Shown in pieces: positions 1-7,990 of a stretch of DNA of 64,000 nucleotides. Location of the stretch: assembly GCF_021991925.1 (NCBI RefSeq), contig NZ_RXZI01000004.1:1-64000 (forward strand). Direction: 5' to 3'. Position 1 is the first letter of the stretch. Each line of letters opens with the position of its first letter. A program made the position numbers and the translations under genes. The notes below the pieces were generated by a model. That model made no database searches. It saw only the letters and a list, made by a program, of their open reading frames with translations, and was not told the DNA's origin. The stretch is from Sutcliffiella horikoshii (lineage in GTDB: Bacteria; Bacillota; Bacilli; Bacillales; Bacillaceae_I).

Positions 1-285
1 CCTGCGGGGGGATAGCGACAATCTTGAGACCCCGCAGGGCGCAGCTCGAGGAGGCTCAAGGTCGCCCCGCGGAAAGCGAAGCCGTTTGCGAAGATTAACA
101 GCGGTGTTAACCAGATTATTAACATTCATTACTTTTTCAGTGGCCTTGCTTCGCCCTGCGGGGTCTCCCCTGTCCCTTCCTCCCGCAGGACAAGGAAGGC
201 TACGACAGCGATACATCGCACGAAGAAAATGCGATAGCATTTTCGAGGAGTCTTCGCGCCTTCCACTACGATCAACTTGAAAATT
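1..285. repeat. Two copies of a dispersed GC-rich extragenic repeat
   Basis: This stretch downstream of the first operon has no convincing gene. Bases 1-90 carry the block GAGGAGGCTCAAGG next to a CCGCGGAAAGCGAAG-like end. Bases 148-285 carry GCCCTGCGGGGTCT, CCTGTCCCTTCCTCCCGCAGG and later CCTTCCACTACGATCAACT. The second block matches the element at 49070-49142 almost base for base, except for an insertion of roughly 60 bp after the CCCGCAGGA segment. The same family recurs at 30.3, 37.1-37.4, 45.9 and 49.0 kb. A short open frame across it has no ribosome binding site and is taken as spurious. Nothing is recognised in 286-362. Confidence 0.75.
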
Positions 286-362
286 ACCATGAAATGTACT
301 TTGTCTTCAAGCTGAAACTAGGTACCGACATCGGCCCCTAGTCTGTAGAAGGTTTTAAGTTT

Positions 363-1100
363 TCACATCATGATGCCGCCATCCACATGGAGCACCGTCC
401 CATTCACATAGTCCGATTCATCTGATGCCAAATACAGATACGCATTCGCAACGTCACTTGGTTTTCCAAGTCGCTGCATCGGAATGACCTGAAGTAATCC
501 TTGGATCACCTTTTCTGGAACGGTGGCTACCATATTCGTATCCACAAATCCCGGGGCTACGGCATTGACATTAATATTCTTCCTACCAAATTCCTTTGCC
601 CATGATTTTGTCATTCCCACCACTGCTGCTTTGGACGCGGCGTAATTCGTCTGACCGACATTACCATAAACACCACTCACCGAAGATGTGTTAATAATTT
701 TCCCTTTTCCATTTTCCAGCATATGCGGGACCACTGCCTGCGTACAATTAAAGACACCGTTGACATTGACATCCATCACCTTTTGAAAGTCTTCTCCGGT
801 CATTTTCAAAAGCATGTTATCTTTTGTAATGCCTGCATTGTTTACTAATATATCAATCTTGCCAAATCTTTCTTTTACCATGGAGACCATCTCCACAACC
901 TTTTCCTGATTGGCTACATCCACTTGATAGAATGACGCCTCTCCTTCCGCTTGCAGTTCTGCCGTCCTTTGTTCTCCTATTGATGCATCATAATCCACAA
1001 GGGCCACCTTTGCCCCCTCTTTTAGAAATAGTCGTGCAGCTTCCAAACCAAGTCCATTAGCCGCACCGGTAATGATAGCAATTTTCCCCTCTAATCTCAT
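363..1100 (-). CDS. SDR-family oxidoreductase (FabG-like 3-oxoacyl reductase)
   Basis: A classical short-chain dehydrogenase of 245 aa, the usual FabG length. The NAD(P)-binding motif TGAANGLG lies at residues 11-18, NNAG at 87-90, and the catalytic Ser-Tyr-Lys set at about S140, Y153 and K157 (YAASK). The C-terminus ends in the typical VDGG segment. Family knowledge suggests reduction of a 3-oxoacyl thioester or a related ketone; the real substrate is unknown. It is the last gene of the nine-gene liv operon, and its start overlaps the stop of the hydrolase by 4 bases (ATGA), which indicates translational coupling. That context, next to a ketoacyl synthase and a hydrolase, points to a pathway-specific reductase rather than the housekeeping fatty-acid FabG. 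Confidence 0.9.
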   Translation of the reverse strand: MRLEGKIAIITGAANGLGLEAARLFLKEGAKVALVDYDASIGEQRTAELQAEGEASFYQVDVANQEKVVEMVSMVKERFGKIDILVNNAGITKDNMLLKMTGEDFQKVMDVNVNGVFNCTQAVVPHMLENGKGKIINTSSVSGVYGNVGQTNYAASKAAVVGMTKSWAKEFGRKNINVNAVAPGFVDTNMVATVPEKVIQGLLQVIPMQRLGKPSDVANAYLYLASDESDYVNGTVLHVDGGIMM

Positions 1101-2005
1101 TTGTACTGTTCCTCCTGTTTGAATACGAATGATGTAATCGCTTGCAATAACTGTGGTAGATCATCTACTTGTGCAGAGTGTCCGCACCCTTTCAATGTAA
1201 CAAGCGTTGCCACTTCGCCAAGATCCTCCATTATTTCGATCGCCATCTGTTCTGATATGACAAGGTCTTTTTCTCCTGCCAAAACGAGTACAGGGATATG
1301 GATATTTTTTGCTTCCCCAGTACCTTCTTTCAATCCATTATGTTGGGTACTGATGTTGAATGTATTAAGTGCATGCAATATTTCTGGATAGTTACGTTGT
1401 GTCAACATATCTTCCAAATATGCTTCATAACGAACGGCTTCCGGTTTATTATCATGGTAAATGGCATAGTCCCAAATCATTCTTAGTACATCCTTATTCC
1501 GTGATTCATAAGCCTTGGAAATGGTGATGGTCCTTGTCTTGTCTTCCAATACCTGGTCATAGTTTGATAATCTTTTTGCAAAATCCGGTTGACCGCTTTC
1601 ATCGGTCTCGTACATCGGATATCCTCTTGTGGATGCGGAAGCAAGCAAAATAAGTTTTTCCGCATATCCCGGATGATCGGAAACGAACTGCATGGCCACA
1701 GCCCCACCAGTAGACCAACCTACAATTGTAAAGCCTGATAGCCCCAACTCGTTCACTAACAGTTTCATGTCAGTCGCCAAGTCCTTGATGGAATATATTT
1801 TCTCGTTATAAGTGGATTCACCGAACCCCCTCATATCCACTGCGACAAGGTGAAAAGAAGAATCTATGTTTTCCATCAGGAGGTCCCAATGCTTGGAAGA
1901 AGTCATATTTCCATGGATGAGGACGATGGTTTTCCCGGGACCTTCACGTTCCCTATAGCCATAAGTCTCGCCATTCGGCAGTTTCACTTGCTTTTGTACG
2001 ATCAT
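1097..2005 (-). CDS. Alpha/beta-fold hydrolase
   Basis: A 302-aa alpha/beta hydrolase. The oxyanion segment LIHGNM is near residues 29-34, and the nucleophile elbow GWSTGG places the serine at about residue 98. A late acid lies in AGEKD and the catalytic histidine in GCGHS. The open frame extends 17 codons further upstream, but ATG at 2005 is chosen because AAAGGAGG sits 8 bases before it. It lies 14 bases after the ketoacyl synthase gene and overlaps the reductase gene. By family it could hydrolyse an ester, a thioester or a C-C bond of a beta-diketone; the sequence does not tell which. The placement suggests that it acts on the product or substrate of the neighbouring KASIII-like enzyme. 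Confidence 0.88.
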   Translation of the reverse strand: MIVQKQVKLPNGETYGYREREGPGKTIVLIHGNMTSSKHWDLLMENIDSSFHLVAVDMRGFGESTYNEKIYSIKDLATDMKLLVNELGLSGFTIVGWSTGGAVAMQFVSDHPGYAEKLILLASASTRGYPMYETDESGQPDFAKRLSNYDQVLEDKTRTITISKAYESRNKDVLRMIWDYAIYHDNKPEAVRYEAYLEDMLTQRNYPEILHALNTFNISTQHNGLKEGTGEAKNIHIPVLVLAGEKDLVISEQMAIEIMEDLGEVATLVTLKGCGHSAQVDDLPQLLQAITSFVFKQEEQYK

Positions 2006-2019
2006 TAAAAAAACCTCCT

Positions 2020-3033
2020 TTAAGGTTTCCCCCATTGAATAGTCGTGGCTCCCCACGCATAGCCTATACCTGCACTCACAAGTACAATTATGTCGCCACC
2101 TTTAATTCTGCCTTGCTGCAAAGCAAGCTCTAGAGAAAGAATCTGATCAATTTGCCCGATGTGGCCATAGTTTTCTAGATAGATAGATTGATGTTCCCTC
2201 AAGCCAAGTTCCTGAAGCACATAATCATGGGCCGATTTTTTCATATGGAGAATTCCGAGATAATCCACATCTTCTTGGGTATAGCCGCTTTTTGATAATG
2301 ACTCTCTTATCACTTTCAGGAAGTTATTCATTGATTTTTCTTCTAGTCTTGATTTCATCCCTTCAGGATCGAGTACATCCAGCTTATTTCTCTTTAATTC
2401 CAAAGCTTCTGCTGAAATGGGGTATTTCGTTCCACCGGCAACCACGACAACATCTTCCGAAAAGGAACCGTCCGTAATAAGATGGGAAGACAATACCGTA
2501 TTCCTCCCATAGTCTTTTTTTAGAAGGATGGCACCCCCTCCCGCTCCAAGGTTATACATGAAACGGGTGCGGGGGTTTGTATAATCAATAAAATCTTCAT
2601 TGCGATAACCACCTGCAAGCAAGACGGTCCTAATGGATTCATCCGCTACCATCATGTCCTTTGCCAGCTTCATCCCCATTATCGTGGTTCCGCAACGCAA
2701 TGCCATATCAAACCCCACTGCATTTACCGCCCCAAGGTGTTTTTGCATATAAAGGGCTGCCGTCCATAAAGGATATTCCTTATGCTCTTCTCCGATATAG
2801 ATGATCAGGTCTATTTCTTCCGGAGCAACATCCCCTTTTTTCAAGGCAATTTGTGCAGCTTTTATACCCATTTCACAGGTATGATCCTCATAAGAGGCCA
2901 CAGGCTTGGATTTTATACCAAGTTTTGCTTCCACCACCTCTATAGGTATTCCAGATTTTTCGGCAATCTCCTTGCTGGTCATGAATTTTTCTGGAATAAA
3001 TGTGCCGACACTGACAATTCCGATGTTTGTCAT
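2020..3033 (-). CDS. 3-oxoacyl-ACP synthase III (KASIII)-like condensing enzyme
   Basis: A 337-aa thiolase-superfamily protein. The expected catalytic cysteine is in ALRCGTT (about residue 114), a histidine in LHMKKSAH and an asparagine in ENYGHIG, followed by the C-terminal GIGYAWGAT signature. KASIII enzymes condense an acyl-CoA with a malonyl unit; relatives perform head-to-head condensation or acyl transfer. The asparagine region reads NYGHIGQ instead of the NTSS-type sequence of housekeeping FabH, so a specialised acyl substrate is likely (inference). A GTG 12 bases upstream is a possible start, but ATG at 3033 is preferred: it directly follows GGTGAGG and the stop codon of the small upstream gene, suggesting coupling. 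Confidence 0.88.
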   Translation of the reverse strand: MTNIGIVSVGTFIPEKFMTSKEIAEKSGIPIEVVEAKLGIKSKPVASYEDHTCEMGIKAAQIALKKGDVAPEEIDLIIYIGEEHKEYPLWTAALYMQKHLGAVNAVGFDMALRCGTTIMGMKLAKDMMVADESIRTVLLAGGYRNEDFIDYTNPRTRFMYNLGAGGGAILLKKDYGRNTVLSSHLITDGSFSEDVVVVAGGTKYPISAEALELKRNKLDVLDPEGMKSRLEEKSMNNFLKVIRESLSKSGYTQEDVDYLGILHMKKSAHDYVLQELGLREHQSIYLENYGHIGQIDQILSLELALQQGRIKGGDIIVLVSAGIGYAWGATTIQWGKP

Positions 3034-3037
3034 GACC

Positions 3038-3214
3038 TCACCCACTTAGTTTTTCTTTCATATATTCACTTACTTTTTCAAAGGAAGTTACGGTAATTTC
3101 CTCTTCTCCTTGCACATGGCTGACTGTTATTCTCCATACCGGAGTCGGTTGTCCCGCATCCAATAAACTTGTGCAACGAACAATAAAGGATGCTACGTGA
3201 GGCTGACTGACCAT
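3038..3214 (-). CDS. Small protein of unknown function in the liv operon
   Basis: A 58-aa protein not recognised as any family. ATG at 3214 is preceded by a strong GAGGAGG, while the longer frame would begin inside the stop of livM. The sequence contains a central segment resembling a beta strand (VWRITVSHV) and an acidic, helical C-terminus. It has one cysteine and no signal peptide or membrane segment. It lies between the permease gene and the ketoacyl synthase gene with gaps of only a few bases, so it is surely co-transcribed. It could be a carrier or accessory subunit of the enzymes, but no DSL-type phosphopantetheine attachment motif is visible, so it is not an obvious acyl carrier protein. 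Confidence 0.72.
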   Translation of the reverse strand: MVSQPHVASFIVRCTSLLDAGQPTPVWRITVSHVQGEEEITVTSFEKVSEYMKEKLSG

Positions 3215-3228
3215 TCCTTCTCCTCCTC

Positions 3229-4227
3229 TCACCCTGAAATATCCTTTTCGTTTTGACCCGTGATTTGCGTTCCTTTTTTTCTAACCCACCACATTTTCAC
3301 GGTACCTACAATACCTTGCGGGAAAAACATCACCACCACGATATAGAGGATCCCAAAGAAAATGATCCAGCGTTCAAATATCCAATGCACCTTCGCAAGG
3401 TCTGTCAACCAGTGGTGCGCAAACTCTATCAATCCTGCTCCAATAATGGCACCCACCAACGTGCCTACACCTCCAATGATGGTCATCAACAAAGCATCAA
3501 GCGTGACATCCACCGCAAAGACGGAGGTATTGACAAATCTTAGAGTCAAAACATAAAGACTGCCTGCAAAACTTGCAAGGATCCCTGCCACCACACTGGC
3601 TATTACTTTATAATGCAATACATGATATCCGAGCGATTCTGTCCGGTCCTCATTTTCCCTTATCGCTTGGAGGACCTTCCCTACTGGGGAATGTGTAAAT
3701 CTCCTTAATAAAAGAAAGATCATCATCATAAGAATCAATGCGATCAAATATAAATTCAATCTGTCTCTTAAAGGATCCGGGATACTGAAAGTAAATCCAT
3801 CGTTCCCAAAGGTTAGTGTTCTCCATTTTTCCGCCAACACCAAGAAAAGCCCTGAAAAAGCTAGTGTTAACATCGCATAAAAATGACTTTTCAATCGGAG
3901 GGAAAGCATGCCAACGATATAACTGACAATCCCTGCAATGATGGCACCCACTAATACTGCCAGCAGAAGCATGGGAATGGTACTATCATATTGCTTCAGC
4001 ATGATTCCTGTTGAGTAGGCACCGATACCGAAGAACATGGCATGACCAAAAGAAACGATCCCTGTATAACCGAGCAAGATATCATAGCTCATTGCAAAAA
4101 TGGCAAAAAGGAAGATTTGGGTGAACATGATTAAAAGAGTACGAGAGTCCGTGACAAAAGGGAGGGCAAGAAGCATCAGGAAAATAATGAAATACACCGT
4201 ATTGGATTTTGTCATATATCTGTTCAT
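3229..4227 (-). CDS. livM: Branched-chain amino acid-type ABC transporter permease (LivM family)
   Basis: A 332-aa polytopic membrane protein of the LivM family. The family signature around residues 50-70 (LLGYTGIVSFGHAMFFGIGA) and the C-terminal GGVGTLVGAIIGA loop that contacts the ATPase are both visible. It would pair with LivH to form the translocation channel. ATG at 4227 has AGGGGTGAG upstream, and the gene begins 4 bases after the livH stop. Liv-type systems import branched-chain amino acids but also amides, urea and aromatic or aliphatic acids. With catabolic-looking enzymes in the same operon, a carboxylic or acyl substrate is as likely as Leu/Ile/Val. The symbol denotes family, not proven substrate. 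Confidence 0.9.
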   Translation of the reverse strand: MNRYMTKSNTVYFIIFLMLLALPFVTDSRTLLIMFTQIFLFAIFAMSYDILLGYTGIVSFGHAMFFGIGAYSTGIMLKQYDSTIPMLLLAVLVGAIIAGIVSYIVGMLSLRLKSHFYAMLTLAFSGLFLVLAEKWRTLTFGNDGFTFSIPDPLRDRLNLYLIALILMMMIFLLLRRFTHSPVGKVLQAIRENEDRTESLGYHVLHYKVIASVVAGILASFAGSLYVLTLRFVNTSVFAVDVTLDALLMTIIGGVGTLVGAIIGAGLIEFAHHWLTDLAKVHWIFERWIIFFGILYIVVVMFFPQGIVGTVKMWWVRKKGTQITGQNEKDISG

Positions 4228-4231
4228 GCGC

Positions 4232-5092
4232 TCACCCCTTTACTCCAAATAGACCTTGAGGACGGAAGATCAAGACTATGGTCATCAGCAGCATGTTGAC
4301 TGCCAGAGCTAAGTCTGGTACGAAATATGCCATAAATGATCCACTTATTCCTACCAAGATGGCTGCAAGGACCGAACCTGTAATACTTCCCATTCCGCCG
4401 ATGACCACCACAATGAATGCCAATATCCCAAATTCAAGTCCCATCTCTGCATAGATGACTCCAGAATATGGTCCAAGCAGCATCCCCCCGAGTGCGGCCA
4501 TTGCCGCTCCCGCCATGAACACAAGCATGAACACCCTTTTTATATTAATGCCCAGAGCCTGCACCATCTCCTTATTAATAACACCCGCACGAACGATAAG
4601 ACCTATTTTCGTGTTTCTTAAAATATAGAAAATGACTCCAAATACAAGTGCACCTATTACAATGATGAACACACGGTATTTAATGATGATGATATCCCCA
4701 AACTCCCAACTCCCGCTCAAATAAGAAGGGGTTCTCGCGCTGAGCTGATTGGGGCCGAATACCACTTTGATCATCTCACTTAACACAAGCATGACCCCTA
4801 ACGTAATCAGGATCTGCTGTACATGGTTTCCATAGACAGGTTGAATGATATAACGCTCTAACGCCAAGCCTAAAATAAGTCCAGTTCCTATTGCAGCAAT
4901 TATTCCAATCATAAAGCTGCCTGTTGCCGTGTACACCCATATTCCGGAGAAGGCGCCCCAGGCAAATAGCCCTCCATGAGCAAAGTTCAGAACATCCATT
5001 AGACCAAATATCAATGTTAGACCAGCAGCAAGCAAGAATATCAGCATTCCCGTTGCCAATCCGTTAACTGTCAGATTCACAATTACTTCCAC
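4232..5092 (-). CDS. livH: Branched-chain amino acid-type ABC transporter permease (LivH family)
   Basis: A 286-aa inner-membrane permease with about eight hydrophobic segments. It carries the LivH hallmark LMDVLNFAHGG near residues 31-41 and the cytoplasmic GGMGSITGSVLAA loop near the C-terminus that couples to LivF/LivG. The start is GTG at 5092, preceded by AGGAGGGG. It sits between livF (15-base gap) and livM (4-base gap) in the same operon. Family assignment is firm; substrate specificity is set by the binding protein and cannot be read here. Confidence 0.9.
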   Translation of the reverse strand: MEVIVNLTVNGLATGMLIFLLAAGLTLIFGLMDVLNFAHGGLFAWGAFSGIWVYTATGSFMIGIIAAIGTGLILGLALERYIIQPVYGNHVQQILITLGVMLVLSEMIKVVFGPNQLSARTPSYLSGSWEFGDIIIIKYRVFIIVIGALVFGVIFYILRNTKIGLIVRAGVINKEMVQALGINIKRVFMLVFMAGAAMAALGGMLLGPYSGVIYAEMGLEFGILAFIVVVIGGMGSITGSVLAAILVGISGSFMAYFVPDLALAVNMLLMTIVLIFRPQGLFGVKG

Positions 5093-5107
5093 GTATCGCC
5101 CCTCCTA

Positions 5108-5818
5108 TTATGCAATTCCAAGATAATTTCTCTTTAGTTCCTCATCCTCCTTCAGTTCATGCATGAGGCCATGATGTACCGTCCTACCGTCGTCCAATAT
5201 ATAAAAGCAGTCCCCGATTGTACTGGCCATGTAAAAATTCTGCTCTACCAAGATGATGGTCGTTTCTTTTTTCATCTCTTGGATGGAGTTCATCACTTTT
5301 TCCACCATGATTGGAGCAAGTCCCTTACTTGGTTCATCTATTAATAACAGCTTGCTATTATTTATATAGGCCCGGGAGATTGCCAGCATCTGCTTTTGTC
5401 CACCGCTTAAATTCCCACCTCGTTTTTTCCAATATGTCTTTAAATCTGGGAAAAGATCGAGAATCCAATCCAATTTTGCCCGTGTTTCGTCATCATTCTT
5501 TCTCATGGCGACCTTCATATTTTCCTCCACTGTCAATTCACCGAAGACACCTTGATCTTCTGGGACATAGCCTATTCCTTTATTGGCAATTTCATAGGTT
5601 GCAAGGCCGGTGATATCCTCTCCATCAAAAATAACCGATCCTTTTTGAGGAGGGTTCAATCCCATGACACTTCTGAGTGTCGTTGTCTTACCAGCCCCGT
5701 TCCTCCCTAAAAGAACGGTGACCTCCCCTTGTTTTGCCTCAAAGCCAACACCTTGCAATATATGGAACTGTTCGATATACGTCTGTATTTTCTCCACTTT
5801 AAGAAGCGTCGTCATCAT
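5108..5818 (-). CDS. livF: ABC transporter ATP-binding protein (LivF family)
   Basis: A 236-aa ABC ATPase with Walker A GRNGAGKTT, signature LSGGQKQ, Walker B LLLIDEPSKGLAP and the LivF-typical EQN switch region. The frame continues 12 codons upstream, but ATG at 5818 follows GGGAGG, which is embedded in the last codons of livG. livF and livG therefore overlap by 20 bases, a sign of coupled translation of the two ATPase subunits. Together they energise the LivH/LivM channel at the cytoplasmic face. Confidence 0.92.
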   Translation of the reverse strand: MMTTLLKVEKIQTYIEQFHILQGVGFEAKQGEVTVLLGRNGAGKTTTLRSVMGLNPPQKGSVIFDGEDITGLATYEIANKGIGYVPEDQGVFGELTVEENMKVAMRKNDDETRAKLDWILDLFPDLKTYWKKRGGNLSGGQKQMLAISRAYINNSKLLLIDEPSKGLAPIMVEKVMNSIQEMKKETTIILVEQNFYMASTIGDCFYILDDGRTVHHGLMHELKEDEELKRNYLGIA

Positions 5819-6566
5819 ATAATCCTCCCAAATACGCAGACTGTACCGTTTCATTATTCATAATTTCTTCAGGAGTGCCGTCTGCCAACAGCCTACCGTT
5901 GAACAATACCGTTACAGAATCAGATAAATCCAAAATCATATCCATTTTGTGTTCAATCAAAACGATGGTCCGGTCCCCCTTTGCTTTTATCATTTTAATA
6001 ACCTCCAAGATTGCAGGAACCTCTTCTATTGACATACCTGCAGTCGGCTCATCCAAGAGAAGGATTTCCGTTTCCAGCGCCAGGAGCATCGCAATCTCAA
6101 GCTTTCTCTTTTCCCCATGGGCAAGATTTTTTGCTAAAGAGTGGGCTTTGTTCTCCAACAGCACCGTCCTCAACAATTCCATTGCCCGCTTTTCAAATTC
6201 CTTAAAGTGAAGAAAGTGATAAAACATGTTATACCGGACGCCTCTTTGTGATTGAACAGCCAGGCGAACATTCTCCAACACGGTCAGATTGGGAAACACA
6301 TTTGTTATTTGAAAGGAGCGACCAATTCCTTTTCTCGTCCTTTTCATCGGAGGGAGCTTTGTAATGTCCTCCCCTTTCCAGAACACTTCCCCCTTTGTCG
6401 GCTTTAACTGGCCACTCAACAAATTAAAAAAGGTTGTTTTTCCTGCCCCATTCGGACCGATAATGGACTTGAAATGAAATGGTTCGACTGAAAAATTCAC
6501 GTGGTCCACTGCCACATGCCCACCAAAGTTTATCGTTAAATCCTTTGTTTCTAAAATAGGATTCAA
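5799..6566 (-). CDS. livG: ABC transporter ATP-binding protein (LivG family)
   Basis: A 255-aa ABC ATPase with Walker A GPNGAGKTT, a LivG-type signature LAHGEKRKLE, Walker B ILLLDEPTAGM and the H-loop in LIEHKMD. The start is TTG at 6566: AAGGAGG lies 8 bases upstream, and the resulting N-terminus (NPILETKDLTINFGG) matches where LivG proteins normally begin, whereas the longer frame adds 21 unconserved residues. It follows the binding-protein gene by about 80 bases and overlaps livF. It is the ATPase partner of LivF. Confidence 0.92.
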   Translation of the reverse strand: MNPILETKDLTINFGGHVAVDHVNFSVEPFHFKSIIGPNGAGKTTFFNLLSGQLKPTKGEVFWKGEDITKLPPMKRTRKGIGRSFQITNVFPNLTVLENVRLAVQSQRGVRYNMFYHFLHFKEFEKRAMELLRTVLLENKAHSLAKNLAHGEKRKLEIAMLLALETEILLLDEPTAGMSIEEVPAILEVIKMIKAKGDRTIVLIEHKMDMILDLSDSVTVLFNGRLLADGTPEEIMNNETVQSAYLGGLYDDDAS

Positions 6567-6645
6567 AGTTACTGCCTCCTTTTTTTTCAAGGGTTTTATA
6601 GACAAAGGAACCTCAGAGCAGCGCCCCAAAGTTCCTTCCCCCTTC

Positions 6646-7869
6646 TTACTGATTATTTCGAACTGGTGGCGCTGTTTCCTCAGGAGTCAGTTCCCTCATC
6701 AACACAGGAACCGGATAATCAAAACCATCCACTTTCTCCAGACGCACAGCATATAAAGTTTGTAGCGCCTGATGATCTTCAGCACGGAATGTCATTTGAC
6801 CCTTTGGAGTATCAAAGCTCATCCCCTCCATGGTCTCAATGATTAGTTCCGCATCCGTATCACCTTCTGTTTTCTTCAGCGCCTCCACAATTGCTATGGC
6901 AGCACTCATTCCTCCAGGAGTAAATAGATCCGGAACTTCCCCATTGAATTTCTCCTTATGCTTTTCCACCAGCCAATCATTGACCGGATTGTCTGGAAGT
7001 GTGTGATAGTAAACCGAGAATCCTTCCATTCCTATCAACTGCTCCATCGTATATAATGCTGCAATATCTGGAGCACCCGTGGATATTTTTATTCCTCTTT
7101 CTTGAACTTTCATATCGGAGATCTGATTCCATGGTGAATTTGCACCTGCCCATACTACAAACAGATAATCAGGCTTAGCATCCAGGATTTTCTGAATATT
7201 AGAGGTAAAATCGGTTGCTGCCGGATCTGCGTATTCTTCCAAAACAATTTCAGCCCCAAGGTCCAATGCAGCTTCTTTAAAAGCGGCAACTCCATCATGC
7301 CCAAATGAATAGTCTGGTGCCAATGTAGCTATTTTTACCCCTTCACCAGCAATTGCAGCTGCACCGGCCACTGCATCTTGGGAAGAGTTTCGTGCTGTGC
7401 GGAAAATATACTTGTTCCAATCCGCTCCAGTAATACTATCTGCTACCGCTGGCTCGACCAGCATCACCTTTTCATATTCTTCCGCTAGCGGAAGCACTGC
7501 TAAAGTATCTCCAGAACTAGAAGATCCCACTAAAAAGTCCACTTTGTCATCTTCCAATAACTTTGTAGCTTTTTGAATGGCTACTTCCGGTTTGGTTTCT
7601 GTATCTTCCACTACAAACTCAATTTTGTGGCCGTTCACTTCCATGGTTCCTTCTGTTGCATACTCTAGACCAAGTTCAAATCCTTGCACTGTCTGCTTTC
7701 CATACGTTTCAAGCGCTCCAGTCAGAGAGGCTAGCACACCAACCTTGATTACCTTATTACCTCCATCTCCGCTTGAGTCTGCGTCTGTCCCAGCATTACT
7801 GTCACTGCATCCGGCCAAAACGAGCAAAATCATGCATAGAAGCAAAAAACCTGTCTTCCACTTTTTCAT
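6646..7869 (-). CDS. livJ: Liv-type ABC transporter substrate-binding lipoprotein
   Basis: A 407-aa periplasmic-binding-protein type 1 receptor. The N-terminus is a lipoprotein signal peptide ending in a lipobox (LVLAGC), followed by a Ser/Asp/Gly-rich linker, then the mature domain starting VIKVGVLASLTGAL. The family's ligand-contact area is visible in VGSSSSGD. It would be anchored on the outer face of the membrane and deliver ligand to LivHM. It is the first gene of the operon, 31 bases after the predicted transcription start, with a purine-rich GGGGGAAGG ribosome site. Relatives bind branched-chain amino acids, amides or aromatic acids; the ligand here is unknown. Confidence 0.92.
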   Translation of the reverse strand: MKKWKTGFLLLCMILLVLAGCSDSNAGTDADSSGDGGNKVIKVGVLASLTGALETYGKQTVQGFELGLEYATEGTMEVNGHKIEFVVEDTETKPEVAIQKATKLLEDDKVDFLVGSSSSGDTLAVLPLAEEYEKVMLVEPAVADSITGADWNKYIFRTARNSSQDAVAGAAAIAGEGVKIATLAPDYSFGHDGVAAFKEAALDLGAEIVLEEYADPAATDFTSNIQKILDAKPDYLFVVWAGANSPWNQISDMKVQERGIKISTGAPDIAALYTMEQLIGMEGFSVYYHTLPDNPVNDWLVEKHKEKFNGEVPDLFTPGGMSAAIAIVEALKKTEGDTDAELIIETMEGMSFDTPKGQMTFRAEDHQALQTLYAVRLEKVDGFDYPVPVLMRELTPEETAPPVRNNQ

Positions 7870-7906
7870 CTACCTTCCCCCTCAACCCATTGATTTGTAA
7901 AGTTGT

Positions 7907-7946
7907 AGTATCAGCATATATGGTGGCGGTTACAAACGGGTTACAA
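7907..7946 (-). promoter_or_regulatory. Predicted liv-operon promoter with 11-bp-spaced direct repeats
   Basis: On the minus strand TTGTAA (7935-7930) and GATACT (7912-7907) are separated by 17 bases, a good sigma-A spacing, giving a start near 7900. Overlapping and upstream of the -35 are two identical boxes, GGTTACAA on the plus strand at 7928-7935 and 7939-7946, exactly 11 bp apart (7-bp core plus 4-bp spacer). BTAD/SARP activators are known to bind heptamer direct repeats with this period near the -35. The adjacent gene encodes a BTAD regulator, so this is its likely operator (inference). Confidence 0.6.
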
Positions 7947-7957
7947 GCAGGTGGAAA

Positions 7958-7990
7958 AATTAAACCCCACCATCCTGGCGGGGTTTAATT
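7958..7990 (-). terminator. Terminator of the BTAD regulator gene
   Basis: The inverted repeat AATTAAACCCC / GGGGTTTAATT with an 11-base loop begins at the stop codon of the regulator gene. On the minus strand it is followed by a short T run (7959-7955). It separates the regulator transcript from the liv operon promoter. Confidence 0.8.

Noticed and set aside
86-280. 64-codon plus-strand frame in the repeat region
   Set aside because: It spans two copies of the dispersed repeat, has no ribosome site and no recognisable product.
3033-3045. GTG start for the KASIII-like gene
   Set aside because: It has no Shine-Dalgarno in front and overlaps the preceding stop; the downstream ATG is more plausible.
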